From Candidatus Cacconaster stercorequi (GTDB lineage: Bacteria; Bacillota; Clostridia; Oscillospirales; Oscillospiraceae): a stretch of DNA of 64,000 bases. A model generated the notes under the pieces. That model searched no databases. It saw nothing but the letters and a program-made list of their open reading frames with translations, and had not been told where the DNA came from. Location of the stretch: contig JAGHUH010000023.1 in assembly GCA_018064925.1 (NCBI GenBank), forward strand, positions 62,001 through 126,000. Direction: 5' to 3'. The position numbers and the translations under genes are program-made. Shown piece by piece: positions 41,814 to 51,130 of this stretch. Positions within the stretch are counted from its first letter, which is position 1. Every line of letters starts with the position of its first letter.

Positions 41814-43154
41814 CTAAAATCCCCGGCCACGGGTGATGATGGCCTGCCAGGTCAGAGGCCCCACCACACCGTTGGGCTCGAAACCCGCCTGCTGCTGAAT
41901 GACGCGCACAGCGTTTTGCGTGGCGGTGTCGTATGTGCCGGTGACCTCCACGGCGGGAATGGAGGGATCGCTCTGGGCAATGCGCCGCAGGTTGGCCTGA
42001 ATTTGCGTGACGGCGGCGCCGGTATCGCCGGGCACCAGAAACCGTCCGGGGAAAATCTCCTCGGCGTAGGTCTGATATTCCTCCGGCAGATTTTGCAGCG
42101 TATCCTCGTAGACCTGCTGCAGCCGGTTCCATGTATCGCGGCCTACGATGCCGTCCACCGACAGACCGTACTGCTCCTGAAAGGTGAACACGGCGTCCCG
42201 GGTGGCCTCGTCAAAAACGCCGGTGACGGCAATGGGCGGCAGCTCGGGATAGAAAAAGCCCAAAAAGGCCAGATAATACTGGATGACCCGCACGCTGTTG
42301 CCGGTGTCGCCGAAGCGCAGCACCCGAGGATAGACGCGCTGCGCCTCGGTGATGGTCAGCCCCTCGCCAATGAGCTCGGAGAGCCCCTTCACGCTGTTGT
42401 AAATGTCCTTCACTTTATACCATGTGGCCTTGCCCACGATGCCGTCAGCGGCCAGATTGAAGATGTGCTGAAACGCCTGCACGGCGGTTTCCGTGGGGAT
42501 GTCATAGAAACCGGAAACATCGGAAATGACCGGGATGGCGGGATAGTTTTTGGCGATGCGGTTCAGCCCCCGCTGCAATGCCCGCACATCCGCGCCCGCT
42601 GAGCCGCGGCGCAGGGGGATGCCGGGATAGGAGGGGATATTGGGCGCCACCGGCGCGTTGTAGACCAGATCGATGTTGTCGCCGTAGTAGCGCTGCAAAA
42701 TCTCATAGGGTACCAGCCCCTGCCGCGCCAGATCCACGCTGCCCCATTGGGACAGGCCCTGACACTGGGTGTTGACGCCGTCGCAGAATTGGGCGAACAG
42801 CGGCTGAATATTCCCCTGTCGGACAATATAGTTATTGAAGATCTGGTCGGCGATGCGGCTGATATTTTCAAATACATCGCCATTGGGCACATACGCCTGA
42901 TCGTACTGCGTGGCGTTGGTGATGTCGAAATCATAGCCGCGGCTGCGGTAGTATTCCGTGTAGACGCGGTTCAGCGCAAAGGAGATCTGCGCCAGCATAT
43001 TGGCGCGGATGGCGCTTTCCGGCCAGGTGGGATAGATCTCGTTGGAGGCGACATTTTTGATGTAGTCGGCAAAGGGCACGGTCACATTTTCCGCCTCCTG
43101 ATTGGGTGGGCCCAGATGCACTACGATGGTGTCCGGAATGACAGGATATGGCAT
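41814..43154 (-). CDS. Peptidoglycan-binding protein with three PG_binding_1 repeats
   Basis: 446 residues, no signal peptide. The N-terminal domain (about 20-165) has YIKNVASNEIYPTWPESAIRAN, reminiscent of SpoIID-like sequences, plus a conserved-looking SRGYDFDITNATQYD and GLSQWGS. Three PG_binding_1 modules follow, each with a G-D/A-V-x-x-(L/I)-Q core and DGIVG-x-x-TW or PNGVVGPLTW. Such proteins are frequent in spore-forming Clostridia. Ten bases downstream of the 43164-43574 gene in one operon. Lack of an export signal suggests mother-cell or forespore action, or non-classical release. Confidence 0.82.
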   Translation of the reverse strand: MPYPVIPDTIVVHLGPPNQEAENVTVPFADYIKNVASNEIYPTWPESAIRANMLAQISFALNRVYTEYYRSRGYDFDITNATQYDQAYVPNGDVFENISRIADQIFNNYIVRQGNIQPLFAQFCDGVNTQCQGLSQWGSVDLARQGLVPYEILQRYYGDNIDLVYNAPVAPNIPSYPGIPLRRGSAGADVRALQRGLNRIAKNYPAIPVISDVSGFYDIPTETAVQAFQHIFNLAADGIVGKATWYKVKDIYNSVKGLSELIGEGLTITEAQRVYPRVLRFGDTGNSVRVIQYYLAFLGFFYPELPPIAVTGVFDEATRDAVFTFQEQYGLSVDGIVGRDTWNRLQQVYEDTLQNLPEEYQTYAEEIFPGRFLVPGDTGAAVTQIQANLRRIAQSDPSIPAVEVTGTYDTATQNAVRVIQQQAGFEPNGVVGPLTWQAIITRGRGF

Positions 43155-43163
43155 GGCAACCTC

Positions 43164-43574
43164 CTATATCCGGGTGATGGGCTCCAACACCACGGGCAGA
43201 ATGGTTTCGATGTCGGAGTAAATCGTCACGGGTCGGGCATTGACGGGAACGAAGTCGGGGTGATAGACGGAAACCTGATAGTCCGTGCCGGACTGGGCGG
43301 CGGTGGCGGCGCTCTGGGAATAGGCATCCGGCAGCGCCGGCAGGGAGATGCCCTCTAAAATGCCGGAGATATCGGTGACGCCCCGATACAGCGTGCGGGA
43401 AACGCCGCCGAAGGCGCGGCTGACGGCAACGGAGGCCTGGGGAACGGGAAACGCACCGCCGGCGGTGGATACCTGAATGCGCAGCGTGCCCCGGCCGGGA
43501 TGCGCAAGCCGGAACTGCTGCTGTGCCTCATCCGGGGTCAGGGGCGAAGAATTGGATTGCACCATTTGCATCAT
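43164..43574 (-). CDS. Hypothetical partner of the peptidoglycan-binding protein
   Basis: 136 residues. Beta-rich, with GRGTLRIQVSTAGGAFPVPQASVAVSRAF, the pattern of a carboxypeptidase-regulatory or SpaA-like beta-sandwich, and TDYQVSVYHPDFVPV near the end. No signal peptide or TM helix. First gene of the operon with the 41814-43154 gene, so the two probably act together at peptidoglycan. Function unknown. Confidence 0.72.
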   Translation of the reverse strand: MMQMVQSNSSPLTPDEAQQQFRLAHPGRGTLRIQVSTAGGAFPVPQASVAVSRAFGGVSRTLYRGVTDISGILEGISLPALPDAYSQSAATAAQSGTDYQVSVYHPDFVPVNARPVTIYSDIETILPVVLEPITRI

Positions 43575-43640
43575 ACCTCACTTTCTTATTGCCGAGTATA
43601 TGCGCCGAACGGCGGGATATGAGGCGTTGTCCAAAATAAA

Positions 43641-43675
43641 AATACCGCTGTGAACATTTCGTTCACAGCGGTATT
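43641..43675 (-). terminator. Terminator after tRNA-Leu
   Basis: A perfect 15-bp stem (43641-43655 with 43661-43675) followed on the minus strand by TTTTATTTTG, directly after the tRNA CCA end. Confidence 0.9.
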
Positions 43676-43761
43676 GGTGCCGGTGGCCGGACTCGAACCG
43701 GCACGCCATCGCTGGCGGTGGATTTTGAGTCCACTACGTCTACCAATTCCATCACACCGGC
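43675..43761 (-). tRNA. tRNA-Leu(CAA)
   Basis: 87 nt on the minus strand, starting GCCGGTG and ending CACCGGC-A-CCA, with CCA encoded. The D arm reads GGAATTGGTAGACG, the anticodon stem-loop is TGGACTCAAAATCCA (anticodon CAA, reading UUG), a long variable arm as in class II tRNAs, and the T arm is CCGGTTCGAGTCCGG. Confidence 0.97.
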
Positions 43762-43775
43762 ATATTGACTTGCTT

Positions 43776-43804
43776 ATTATACCCCAGACAAATGGTAATT
43801 TCAA
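43776..43804 (-). promoter_or_regulatory. SigA promoter of tRNA-Leu
   Basis: Minus strand TTGAAA (43799-43804), 17-base spacer, TATAAT (43776-43781), about 15 bases before the tRNA 5' end. Confidence 0.8.
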
Positions 43805-43935
43805 GAGAAAATTTACAAATCGGACAAGTTGCTGACCGGAAAAGATGGAAAGTGGGTCTACCAAATGATAGGGAACTGTGGTATGATATAAAAGCACGAG
43901 AATATCTATACAATCAGAAAAGGAGGCGGAAGCCT

Positions 43936-45258
43936 TTGAAACGGTATTTACGAAAAACCATGCTGCTGCTTATGCTGACCATAGCGGTCTGTCTGCTGGG
44001 CGGCTGTCAGTTTACCGCCTCCGTGGAGGATCTGCTGACACTGCCGCAGATGCCGCTGGAGTATACCGGCCTGTCCAAAGAGATCGACAGCCTGATCGCC
44101 GGCGGATATGAGTACACCTCGCCCACCAGCGGGCAGAACATCCAATCGGTGCAGATGGTGGATCTGAACAATGACGGTGACGAGGAGGCGGTGGCCTTCT
44201 TCCGCAGGAGTGAGGATGAAAAACCGCTGAAGATCGTTGTGTTCTGGCCGGAGGAGGATACCTATCGCCGGATTTGTACCATCGAGAGCAGCGGCACCGA
44301 TATAGAGCGCGTATCCTATCAGGATCTGACCGGTGACGGCACCAAGGAGCTGATCGTCGGCTGGAAAATCGGTACGGATGTGCAGACCGTGGCGGTATAC
44401 GAGATCGCCGCCAAGCCGGTAACGCTGATGCGCAGCGGATACACTCGCTTTACCGTGCAAGTTATGGATGCTGCATCGTCCACCGAACCGGCCAATCTGG
44501 TGGTGCTGCGCTCCACCGTGGAGGGTAAGAGTGTGGCGGAGCTTTACCAATGGAAGGATAACAGCCTGTCGGTGAGCTCCACCTGTGCGCTGTCATCCAC
44601 CATGGCGGAGTTAAACCGCGGCAGCATCACGGCGGGAAATATCGACGATCGGACGAGGGGATTATATGTTACCGGCGTCAATGACCGCAATCAGGCCGTT
44701 ACAGATATTCTGGTCTGTAAGGACGGTGCGCTGACCAATGTTGTGGCCAACAGCAGAACGGGGCTGTCAAGCGTAACATATCCTTACTGCCAGATCATGC
44801 CGCAGGATATCAACGGTGACGGTGTGGTGGAAACACCCGATTCCCGGCAGGGAACGGAGAGAAAAACCAATGACGGCATCATCTCCTGGCGCCGCTATGA
44901 TAGTGACGGTCAGGCATTCTGGGTGGAGGATACCTATCACTGTCTGTCCGATGGCTGGTATTTTACACTGGATAATGATTGGCACAATCGGATAACGGCC
45001 ACTGCCAAGGACAATGCGGCGGAATCCCGGGTCACATGGTATGTGGACGGCGAAGCCGTGGCGGTATTGTATACCATCTCCGGCGATAATCGGGAAAACC
45101 GCGCGACGCAGGGCAACCGGTTCATCTTAAGGCGGCAGACAGCGGTGATCTTTGCCGGTGAGCTGTTGGCCGGCGGTGAGGAACTGGGATTGGACGAGAA
45201 TTTCCTGCGGGAGAATTTTAACCTGATCATGGGGACATGGGCCTCAGCGGATAATTGA
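43936..45258 (+). CDS. Lipoprotein with FG-GAP/VCBS-like repeats
   Basis: 440 residues, TTG start. AGGAGG lies 10 bases upstream, and the following MKRYLRKTMLLLMLTIAVC-LLGGC is a lipoprotein signal with lipobox LGGC. Repeats of the type D-x-N-x-D-G-D/T (DLNNDGDEEAV, DLTGDGTKEL, DINGDGVVE) suggest Ca2+-binding propeller blades. The earlier in-frame start at 43765 lies over the tRNA promoter and is rejected. It is 13 bases upstream of a two-component system, so it may be an extracytoplasmic sensor accessory or target (inference). Confidence 0.82.
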   Translation: MKRYLRKTMLLLMLTIAVCLLGGCQFTASVEDLLTLPQMPLEYTGLSKEIDSLIAGGYEYTSPTSGQNIQSVQMVDLNNDGDEEAVAFFRRSEDEKPLKIVVFWPEEDTYRRICTIESSGTDIERVSYQDLTGDGTKELIVGWKIGTDVQTVAVYEIAAKPVTLMRSGYTRFTVQVMDAASSTEPANLVVLRSTVEGKSVAELYQWKDNSLSVSSTCALSSTMAELNRGSITAGNIDDRTRGLYVTGVNDRNQAVTDILVCKDGALTNVVANSRTGLSSVTYPYCQIMPQDINGDGVVETPDSRQGTERKTNDGIISWRRYDSDGQAFWVEDTYHCLSDGWYFTLDNDWHNRITATAKDNAAESRVTWYVDGEAVAVLYTISGDNRENRATQGNRFILRRQTAVIFAGELLAGGEELGLDENFLRENFNLIMGTWASADN

Positions 45259-45271
45259 AAGGAGTTATTTC

Positions 45272-45955
45272 ATGAAAAAGGTACTGGTACTGGAGGATGA
45301 GTCCAGCATCCGCAGTTTTATCGTGATCAATCTGCGCCGCGCCGGCTATGATGTCATCGAGGCGGAGTCCGGCGAGGAAGCATTGGAGAAATTGAAGGAA
45401 AACAGCGATGTCCGCGTGGCACTGCTGGATATTATGCTGCCCGGAATTGACGGGTTCGAGGTATGCCGCCGGATCCGCGCCAGCAATTCCCGCATCGGTA
45501 TCATCATGCTCACTGCCCGCTCTCAGGAGATGGACAAGGTGACCGGCTTGATGACCGGCGCGGACGACTATGTGACAAAGCCTTTTTCTCCTGCCGAGTT
45601 GACCGCCCGTGTGGATGCGCTGATGCGCCGCAGCGGTGGCCTGGAGGAGCACAGCGGCGAGATCAGCCAACCGCCCTTCCTGCTGAATACCCGCAACCGC
45701 ACGCTGGAAAAGGATGGCGTACGGATCAAGCTGACGCAGGTGGAATATGCCATCATGAAGATGTTTATGGAAAATCCCGGCAAGGCGCTGAGCCGCGAGG
45801 AAATTCTGGATCTGGTCTGGGGCCGCGACTATTTCGGCGAGCTGAAGATTGTGGATGTGAACATCCGCCGACTGCGGCTGAAGATCGAAGACAACGCCAC
45901 CAATCCCACTTATATCACCACCGTCTGGGGTTATGGATATAAATGGGGATTTTGA
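45272..45955 (+). CDS. OmpR/PhoB-family response regulator
   Basis: 227 residues. Acceptor Asp53 (LLDIMLPGIDG), YVTKPFSPAEL, and winged-helix output ending YITTVWGYGYKWGF. GAAAGGAG precedes the ATG. Second two-component system of the window, co-transcribed with the lipoprotein and the kinase (40-base gap). Confidence 0.94.
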   Translation: MKKVLVLEDESSIRSFIVINLRRAGYDVIEAESGEEALEKLKENSDVRVALLDIMLPGIDGFEVCRRIRASNSRIGIIMLTARSQEMDKVTGLMTGADDYVTKPFSPAELTARVDALMRRSGGLEEHSGEISQPPFLLNTRNRTLEKDGVRIKLTQVEYAIMKMFMENPGKALSREEILDLVWGRDYFGELKIVDVNIRRLRLKIEDNATNPTYITTVWGYGYKWGF

Positions 45956-45995
45956 GAAAAAACGCTTTACCCGATAGAAAGGAGGGCGCCCCGGG

Positions 45996-47429
45996 ATGAA
46001 AAATCGCCTGAAGGTTCGCGGTCTGCGGCAGCGCTGGATGATCTCCAGCGTGGCGCCGGTGATCCTGCTGCTGGTGCTGATTGCGGCGGCAGTATGCGCC
46101 GGCATCGTCAGCAGCTATTACAGCAGCGCCCAGTCTACATTGGAGACCAAGGCCAAGACCGGTGCGGACTATTTCAATACATATGTGATGAGCAATTACA
46201 GCGAGTATTATCGCAGCGCCATGCTCTATACGGCAAATTTTGACGCAGTGGATCATATCGAGCTGCAGTTCCTTAACAGTTCCGGTCGGATTGAAACCGC
46301 CAGCAGTGGCCTGACCGCCGGTGCATCACCGGACACGCCGGAGATTCAGCGCGCCCTGAACAGCGGCGAGCTTACCGCTTACAGCGGACGGGATCCGTCC
46401 ACCAATGAATCCATCCTGGCGGTGTCGGCACCGCTGAAATTCAATAACAGCATTGTCGGCGTTATGCGCTATGTGGCATCCACGCGCAATTTGGACCGGC
46501 AGGCTCTGGTCACCGTGCTGATCATTGCGGCCATAACGCTGCTGATCATTGCGCTGCTGATCATCTCCAACTTGATTTTTATCAACAATGTAGTGGCGCC
46601 GGTGGCAGAAGTGACCGAGGCGGCCAAACGCATTTCGGGCGGCAGCTACGGTATCCAGATCCCCAATAAATATTCCGATGAAATGGGCGAGCTGGTGGAT
46701 AATATCAACGATATGTCGCTGAAGATCAGCCAGAGTGAAAAGATGCAGACGGAGTTCATCTCCTCGGTGTCCCACGAGCTGCGCACGCCGCTGACCGCTA
46801 TCAACGGTTGGGGTGAAACGCTGCTGGGGGACGATTCCGGCGATATTCGCCAGCTGCGGCGCGGTCTGCGGATCATTCTGAAGGAGTCCCGCCGTCTGGC
46901 CAATATGGTGGAGGAGCTGCTGGAGTTCTCCAAAATGCAGGATGGCCGCTTCACACTGCAGGTGGAGGAGATGGACCTGCAGGCGGAGCTGGAGGATGCC
47001 ATCTATACCTACCGGGAGCTGTTTAAGCAGGACGGTATCACGCTGGAATATGAGGAGGCCGGTGAGCTGTATACCGATCCCATCTCCGGCGATCCGGAGC
47101 GCCTCAAGCAGGTGCTCTGCAATGTGCTGGACAACGCCGCCAAGCACGGCGGCTCCGGTAAGCGCATCATCACCTCGCTGAAGCAGGAGGAGGATGACTA
47201 TGTCATTCGCATCCGGGACTTTGGCCCCGGTATTCCCGAGGCGGAGCTGCCCTATGTGAAGCAGAAGTTCTATAAGGGCTCCTCCAAGGCTCGCGGCAGC
47301 GGCATCGGTTTGGCAGTGTGTGATGAGATCATCAATCTCCACGGCGGCCAGTTTGATATCGGCAACGCCGAGGACGGCGGTGCCATCGTCACCATCCGTC
47401 TGCCCATGGAGCATCGTACGGAGGAATAA
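45996..47429 (+). CDS. Membrane sensor histidine kinase
   Basis: 477 residues. TM1 about 18-40, an extracellular domain of about 130 residues, TM2 about 170-198, HAMP, phospho-accepting His260 (FISSVSHELRTP), N box LCNVLDNAAKHG and G box GSGIGLAVCDEI. Similar in layout to PhoR/ResE kinases. GAAAGGAGG precedes the ATG. The signal is unknown; the lipoprotein upstream is a candidate partner. Confidence 0.93.
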   Translation: MKNRLKVRGLRQRWMISSVAPVILLLVLIAAAVCAGIVSSYYSSAQSTLETKAKTGADYFNTYVMSNYSEYYRSAMLYTANFDAVDHIELQFLNSSGRIETASSGLTAGASPDTPEIQRALNSGELTAYSGRDPSTNESILAVSAPLKFNNSIVGVMRYVASTRNLDRQALVTVLIIAAITLLIIALLIISNLIFINNVVAPVAEVTEAAKRISGGSYGIQIPNKYSDEMGELVDNINDMSLKISQSEKMQTEFISSVSHELRTPLTAINGWGETLLGDDSGDIRQLRRGLRIILKESRRLANMVEELLEFSKMQDGRFTLQVEEMDLQAELEDAIYTYRELFKQDGITLEYEEAGELYTDPISGDPERLKQVLCNVLDNAAKHGGSGKRIITSLKQEEDDYVIRIRDFGPGIPEAELPYVKQKFYKGSSKARGSGIGLAVCDEIINLHGGQFDIGNAEDGGAIVTIRLPMEHRTEE

Positions 47430-47444
47430 AAAATAGAACAAGTG

Positions 47445-47473
47445 TTGCATTTTTGAGAAAGCTGTGTTACACT
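47445..47473 (+). promoter_or_regulatory. Promoter of yqhQ-prmC with flanking inverted repeat
   Basis: TTGCAT (47445-47450), 17-base spacer, TACACT (47468-47473). An inverted repeat ACAAGTGT (47438-47445)/ACACTTGT (47469-47476) brackets it, possibly an operator. Confidence 0.6.
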
Positions 47474-47495
47474 TGTGCAGAAAGGATCTCATGCA

Positions 47496-48446
47496 ATGGA
47501 GAAAAAAGAAGTGTTCCGCACATCTATCGGTGGTCAGGCGCTGATCGAGGGTATCTTAATGCGTGGCCCGGAGAAGCAGGCCATCGTGGTGCGCTCCAAG
47601 GACGGACTGGTCACCAAGGTGGAGGAACTGAAGCTGATTAAAGATAAATATCCTGTTTTGGGTCTGCCCATCATCCGCGGCGCCGTGGTGTTCATCAGCT
47701 CCATGTTCAACGGCGTCAAGGCGCTGATGTATTCGGCGGACTACTTCCCTGAGGAGGAAGAGGGCGAGCCGTCCAAGCTGGATAAGTGGCTGGAGGAGCA
47801 CATCCCGGAGGAAAAGCTGCAGACCGTGCTGGTGTGGTTTTCGGTGATTTTGTCGTTGGGTCTGACGCTGCTGCTGTTCATGCTGCTGCCCACCTTTCTG
47901 GCAGGCTTTGTGGATCCCTATATCAACTCCGCCGCTCTTCATAACCTCATCGAGGGCGTGGTGAAGGTGGCTGTGTTCCTGATCTACCTGATCTTGTGCT
48001 CCAAGCAAAAAGATGTGGCCCGCGTGTTTCAATATCACGGTGCCGAGCATAAGACCATCTTCTGTTATGAGGCGGGGCTGGAGCTGACCGTGGAGAATGC
48101 CCGCAGTCAACCCAAGCATCATCCCCGCTGCGGCACCAGCTTCCTGTTCGTGGTCATTGTGGTGTCTATTCTGCTGTCCAGCGTGGTGTTCACCTTTGTC
48201 AATTGGCGCAGTTTCTGGGTGCGCGTGGGAATGCATCTTTTGCTGCTGATCCCCATTATCGGCGTGACCTACGAGTTCAACCGCTGGGTGGGCGGCCATG
48301 ACAACAGGCTGACCCGTATTCTGTCGGCACCCGGTATGTGGCTGCAGAATTTTACCACCAACGAGCCGGATGACTCCATGCTGGAGGTGGCTATCGAGGC
48401 GCTGCGTCTGGTACTGCCGGAGGAAAAGGGCAAGGATAAGTGGTAA
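47496..48446 (+). CDS. yqhQ: YqhQ-family membrane protein (DUF1385)
   Basis: 316 residues with four to five TM segments. DUF1385 blocks: TSIGGQALIEGILMRGPEKQ, VARVFQYHGAEHKTIFCYEAG with conserved His residues, and PRCGTSFLF. Presumed metal-binding membrane protein of unknown function, near-universal in Firmicutes. Start at MEKKEVF chosen for AAAGGA 9 bases upstream. It precedes prmC by 15 bases, a conserved arrangement in Clostridia. Confidence 0.93.
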   Translation: MEKKEVFRTSIGGQALIEGILMRGPEKQAIVVRSKDGLVTKVEELKLIKDKYPVLGLPIIRGAVVFISSMFNGVKALMYSADYFPEEEEGEPSKLDKWLEEHIPEEKLQTVLVWFSVILSLGLTLLLFMLLPTFLAGFVDPYINSAALHNLIEGVVKVAVFLIYLILCSKQKDVARVFQYHGAEHKTIFCYEAGLELTVENARSQPKHHPRCGTSFLFVVIVVSILLSSVVFTFVNWRSFWVRVGMHLLLLIPIIGVTYEFNRWVGGHDNRLTRILSAPGMWLQNFTTNEPDDSMLEVAIEALRLVLPEEKGKDKW

Positions 48447-48461
48447 AAAGAGGAGCGTACC

Positions 48462-49328
48462 ATGGCGATAACATATAACAATCTCTATATGGATGTCCGG
48501 AAGAAGCTGCGCACCGCAGGCGTCGAGGGCGCCACGCTGGAGGCACGGGAGCTGGTGTGCTTTGCCGCGGGCAAGGATCGCAATTCCCTGAGCCGCGACG
48601 GACGACTGTATGTGTCCGGCGAGGTGGAGGAAAAGACCTGGGCGCTGGTGCAGCGCCGTCTGGACGGCGAGCCGGTGGCGTACCTCATCGGCGAATGGGA
48701 ATTTTACGGGATGCCGCTGGACATCTCCGAAAGCGTGCTGATCCCCCGGGTGGACACCGAGGTACTGGCCGAACAGGCCATCACATGGCTGCAGGGCCGA
48801 GAGAACTGCCGGGTACTGGATCTATGCGCCGGCAGCGGCTGCGTGGGGTTGGCTGTTGCCAAATATGTTCCCTCCGCCCGTGTCGTTTTGGGTGAGCTCA
48901 GTGAGGGCGCGCTGCGGATTTGCCGGCAAAATGTGCGGCGCAACAGTCTGAGCGCCCGGGTGATGCCCTATCAGGTAGATGCCCGACAGAAGCCGGCGGC
49001 ACAACTGGGTGAATTTGATTGCATTGTCAGTAATCCGCCCTACATTCCCCGCGGCGATATCGCGGGGCTGGATCGCTCCGTGCGAGAGTATGAGCCCATG
49101 ATGGCGCTGGACGGCGGCGAGGACGGTCTGGATTTTTACCGGGACATCTCTGCCATGTGGCATGATGCACTGCGGCCGGCCGGGCGACTCTATTTTGAAG
49201 TGGGTATCGGTCAGGCGGATGCGGTGCTGCGACTGATGCGCAGCGCCGGCTTCGGTGACATTCAGGTGGTGGAGGACACCGCCGGCATTCCCCGCGTGGT
49301 GTTCGGTACCCGATGCGATGAGATTTGA
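48462..49328 (+). CDS. prmC: Release factor glutamine methyltransferase PrmC
   Basis: 288 residues. An N-terminal helical domain binds the release factor, followed by a Rossmann methyltransferase domain with DLCAGSGCVGLAVA (SAM) and catalytic NPPYIP. Methylates the GGQ glutamine of RF1/RF2. Contains the family's EPVAYLIGEWEFYG segment. Co-transcribed with yqhQ. The recA promoter overlaps its stop. Confidence 0.95.
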   Translation: MAITYNNLYMDVRKKLRTAGVEGATLEARELVCFAAGKDRNSLSRDGRLYVSGEVEEKTWALVQRRLDGEPVAYLIGEWEFYGMPLDISESVLIPRVDTEVLAEQAITWLQGRENCRVLDLCAGSGCVGLAVAKYVPSARVVLGELSEGALRICRQNVRRNSLSARVMPYQVDARQKPAAQLGEFDCIVSNPPYIPRGDIAGLDRSVREYEPMMALDGGEDGLDFYRDISAMWHDALRPAGRLYFEVGIGQADAVLRLMRSAGFGDIQVVEDTAGIPRVVFGTRCDEI

Positions 49329-49346
49329 CAGTCCGGATTTCCGGAC
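49325..49346 (+). promoter_or_regulatory. Possible recA control region
   Basis: TTGACA (49325-49330), overlapping the prmC stop, is followed at once by the inverted repeat GTCCGG-ATTT-CCGGAC (49331-49346). No clear -10 sits at standard spacing. It may be the recA operator; it does not match the Bacillus LexA box. Confidence 0.35.
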
Positions 49347-49395
49347 AGTTTACCGAATAGAATGACAACAGAACGATACAAAGGAGGAACTTCCT

Positions 49396-50505
49396 ATGGC
49401 AGCAAAGAGAGAAACTTCCGCAGCAGCCCCTGTGATTTCCGATAAGAAAAAAGCACTGGAGACCGCCATGCAGCAGATTGAAAAAATGTACGGCAAGGGC
49501 TCCATTATGCGCTACGGCGACGGTACGGTGAACAATGTGGAGGCGATCCCCACCGGTTCACTGGCGCTGGATCTGGCGTTGGGAATCGGCGGTGTGCCCC
49601 GGGGACGCATTGTGGAGATCTATGGCCCGGAATCCTCCGGTAAGACCACGCTGGCACTGCACATCCTGGCGCAGGCGCAGAAGCAGGGCGGAGAGGTGGC
49701 CTTTGTGGATGCCGAGCATGCGCTGGATCCCACCTATGCCCGTGCACTGGGCGTGAATATTGAGGACATGCTGATCTCCCAGCCGGATACCGGTGAGCAG
49801 GCGCTGGAGATCACCGAGGCATTGGTGCGCAGCGGCGCTATTGATGTGGTAGTGGTGGACTCCGTGGCGGCTCTGGTGCCCCGCGCCGAGATCGAGGGTG
49901 AGATGGGCGACAGCTTTGTGGGTCTGCACGCCCGTCTGATGAGTCAGGCGCTGCGCAAGCTGGCCGGCATCATTGCCAAGACCAACAGCATCGTGATTTT
50001 TATCAACCAGCTGCGCGAGAAGGTAGGCGTGATGTACGGCAACCCTGAAGTTACCACCGGCGGCCGGGCGCTGAAGTTCTATGCCAGCGTGCGTATTGAT
50101 GTGCGCCGTGTGGAGACGCTGAAAGCCGGTGGTGAGATGGTGGGCAACCATGTTCGCGCCAAGGTGGTCAAGAACAAGGTGGCACCGCCCTTCCGTGAAG
50201 CGGAGTTTGACATCATGTACGGCGAGGGTATCAGCAAGCTGGGCGAGCTGATCGATCTGGGCGTCAAGCTGGATCTGGTGCAGAAGAGCGGCTCGTGGTT
50301 CAGCATGGGCGAGATGCGCCTGGGTCAGGGGCGCGATGCCGCCAAGCAGTATTTCCGGGATCATCCCGATGAGGCCGAAAAGCTGGAGAACGCCGTGCGA
50401 GAAAACTTCCACAAGCTGATGGGCAATCAGTCCAAGATTGCCGCCCGCGCGGCCGGTCGTGCCGTGGATGTTTCCGCCGATGACTTTGACGACAGCGACG
50501 AATGA
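49396..50505 (+). CDS. recA: Recombinase RecA
   Basis: 369 residues, full length. Walker [11 protein letters not shown], Walker [16 protein letters not shown], and L2 region [20 protein letters not shown]. An acidic C-terminal tail is present. AAAGGAGG precedes the ATG. Overlaps recX by 4 bases. Confidence 0.99.
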   Translation: MAAKRETSAAAPVISDKKKALETAMQQIEKMYGKGSIMRYGDGTVNNVEAIPTGSLALDLALGIGGVPRGRIVEIYGPESSGKTTLALHILAQAQKQGGEVAFVDAEHALDPTYARALGVNIEDMLISQPDTGEQALEITEALVRSGAIDVVVVDSVAALVPRAEIEGEMGDSFVGLHARLMSQALRKLAGIIAKTNSIVIFINQLREKVGVMYGNPEVTTGGRALKFYASVRIDVRRVETLKAGGEMVGNHVRAKVVKNKVAPPFREAEFDIMYGEGISKLGELIDLGVKLDLVQKSGSWFSMGEMRLGQGRDAAKQYFRDHPDEAEKLENAVRENFHKLMGNQSKIAARAAGRAVDVSADDFDDSDE

Positions 50506-51119
50506 AGATTACGAAAATAGAGAAGTCAAAACATAAGCAGGAGCGCGTGCTGGTGTTTCTGGAGGGGGGCGACCTCCTCCGGATCACCGGCCATGAGCTC
50601 CTGCAATTTGGCTTATATCCGGGGATGGACTTATCCGACGAGCTTGTGGTACAATTAGCAGAGTCTGCCGGCCATTCCGAAGTCCGGGCGCGCGCGGCAC
50701 AGATGGCCAGCAGCCGCATGCTGTCCAAAAAGGAACTGACGGAGCGCCTGTTGAAAAAAGGCGTGGCGCAGGACGAGGCATCCGATACCGCTGACTGGCT
50801 GGAGGAGCTGGGCGCGGTGGACGATGCGGCCTATGCCGGCGTGGTGGTGCGCCACTATGCGGGGATGGGATATGGCGCCGGCCGTGTGCGGCAGGAGCTT
50901 TTCCGCCGCGGCATCTCCCGGGAGCTGTGGGAGGATGCCATGGAGCAGCTTCCACCGCCGGAGGAGGCCATCGAGCAATTTCTCCGAAGCAAGCTGAAGG
51001 GGAAATCCCTTGATCGGCAGACCGGGAAAAAGCTGTCGGACGCCCTGCTGCGCCGCGGCTTTGGCTGGAGTGACATTCGCCCCGTCCTCAACCGGATGGG
51101 AGAAGAGATTGACGAGTAA
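50502..51119 (+). CDS. recX: RecA regulator RecX
   Basis: 205 residues of three-helix repeats typical of RecX ([14 protein letters not shown] and [15 protein letters not shown] blocks). RecX caps RecA filaments and limits their activity. The N-terminal part ([16 protein letters not shown]) is the Firmicutes-type extension. Translationally coupled to recA (ATGA). Confidence 0.93.
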   Translation: MKITKIEKSKHKQERVLVFLEGGDLLRITGHELLQFGLYPGMDLSDELVVQLAESAGHSEVRARAAQMASSRMLSKKELTERLLKKGVAQDEASDTADWLEELGAVDDAAYAGVVVRHYAGMGYGAGRVRQELFRRGISRELWEDAMEQLPPPEEAIEQFLRSKLKGKSLDRQTGKKLSDALLRRGFGWSDIRPVLNRMGEEIDE

Positions 51120-51130
51120 GGACAATTGCT

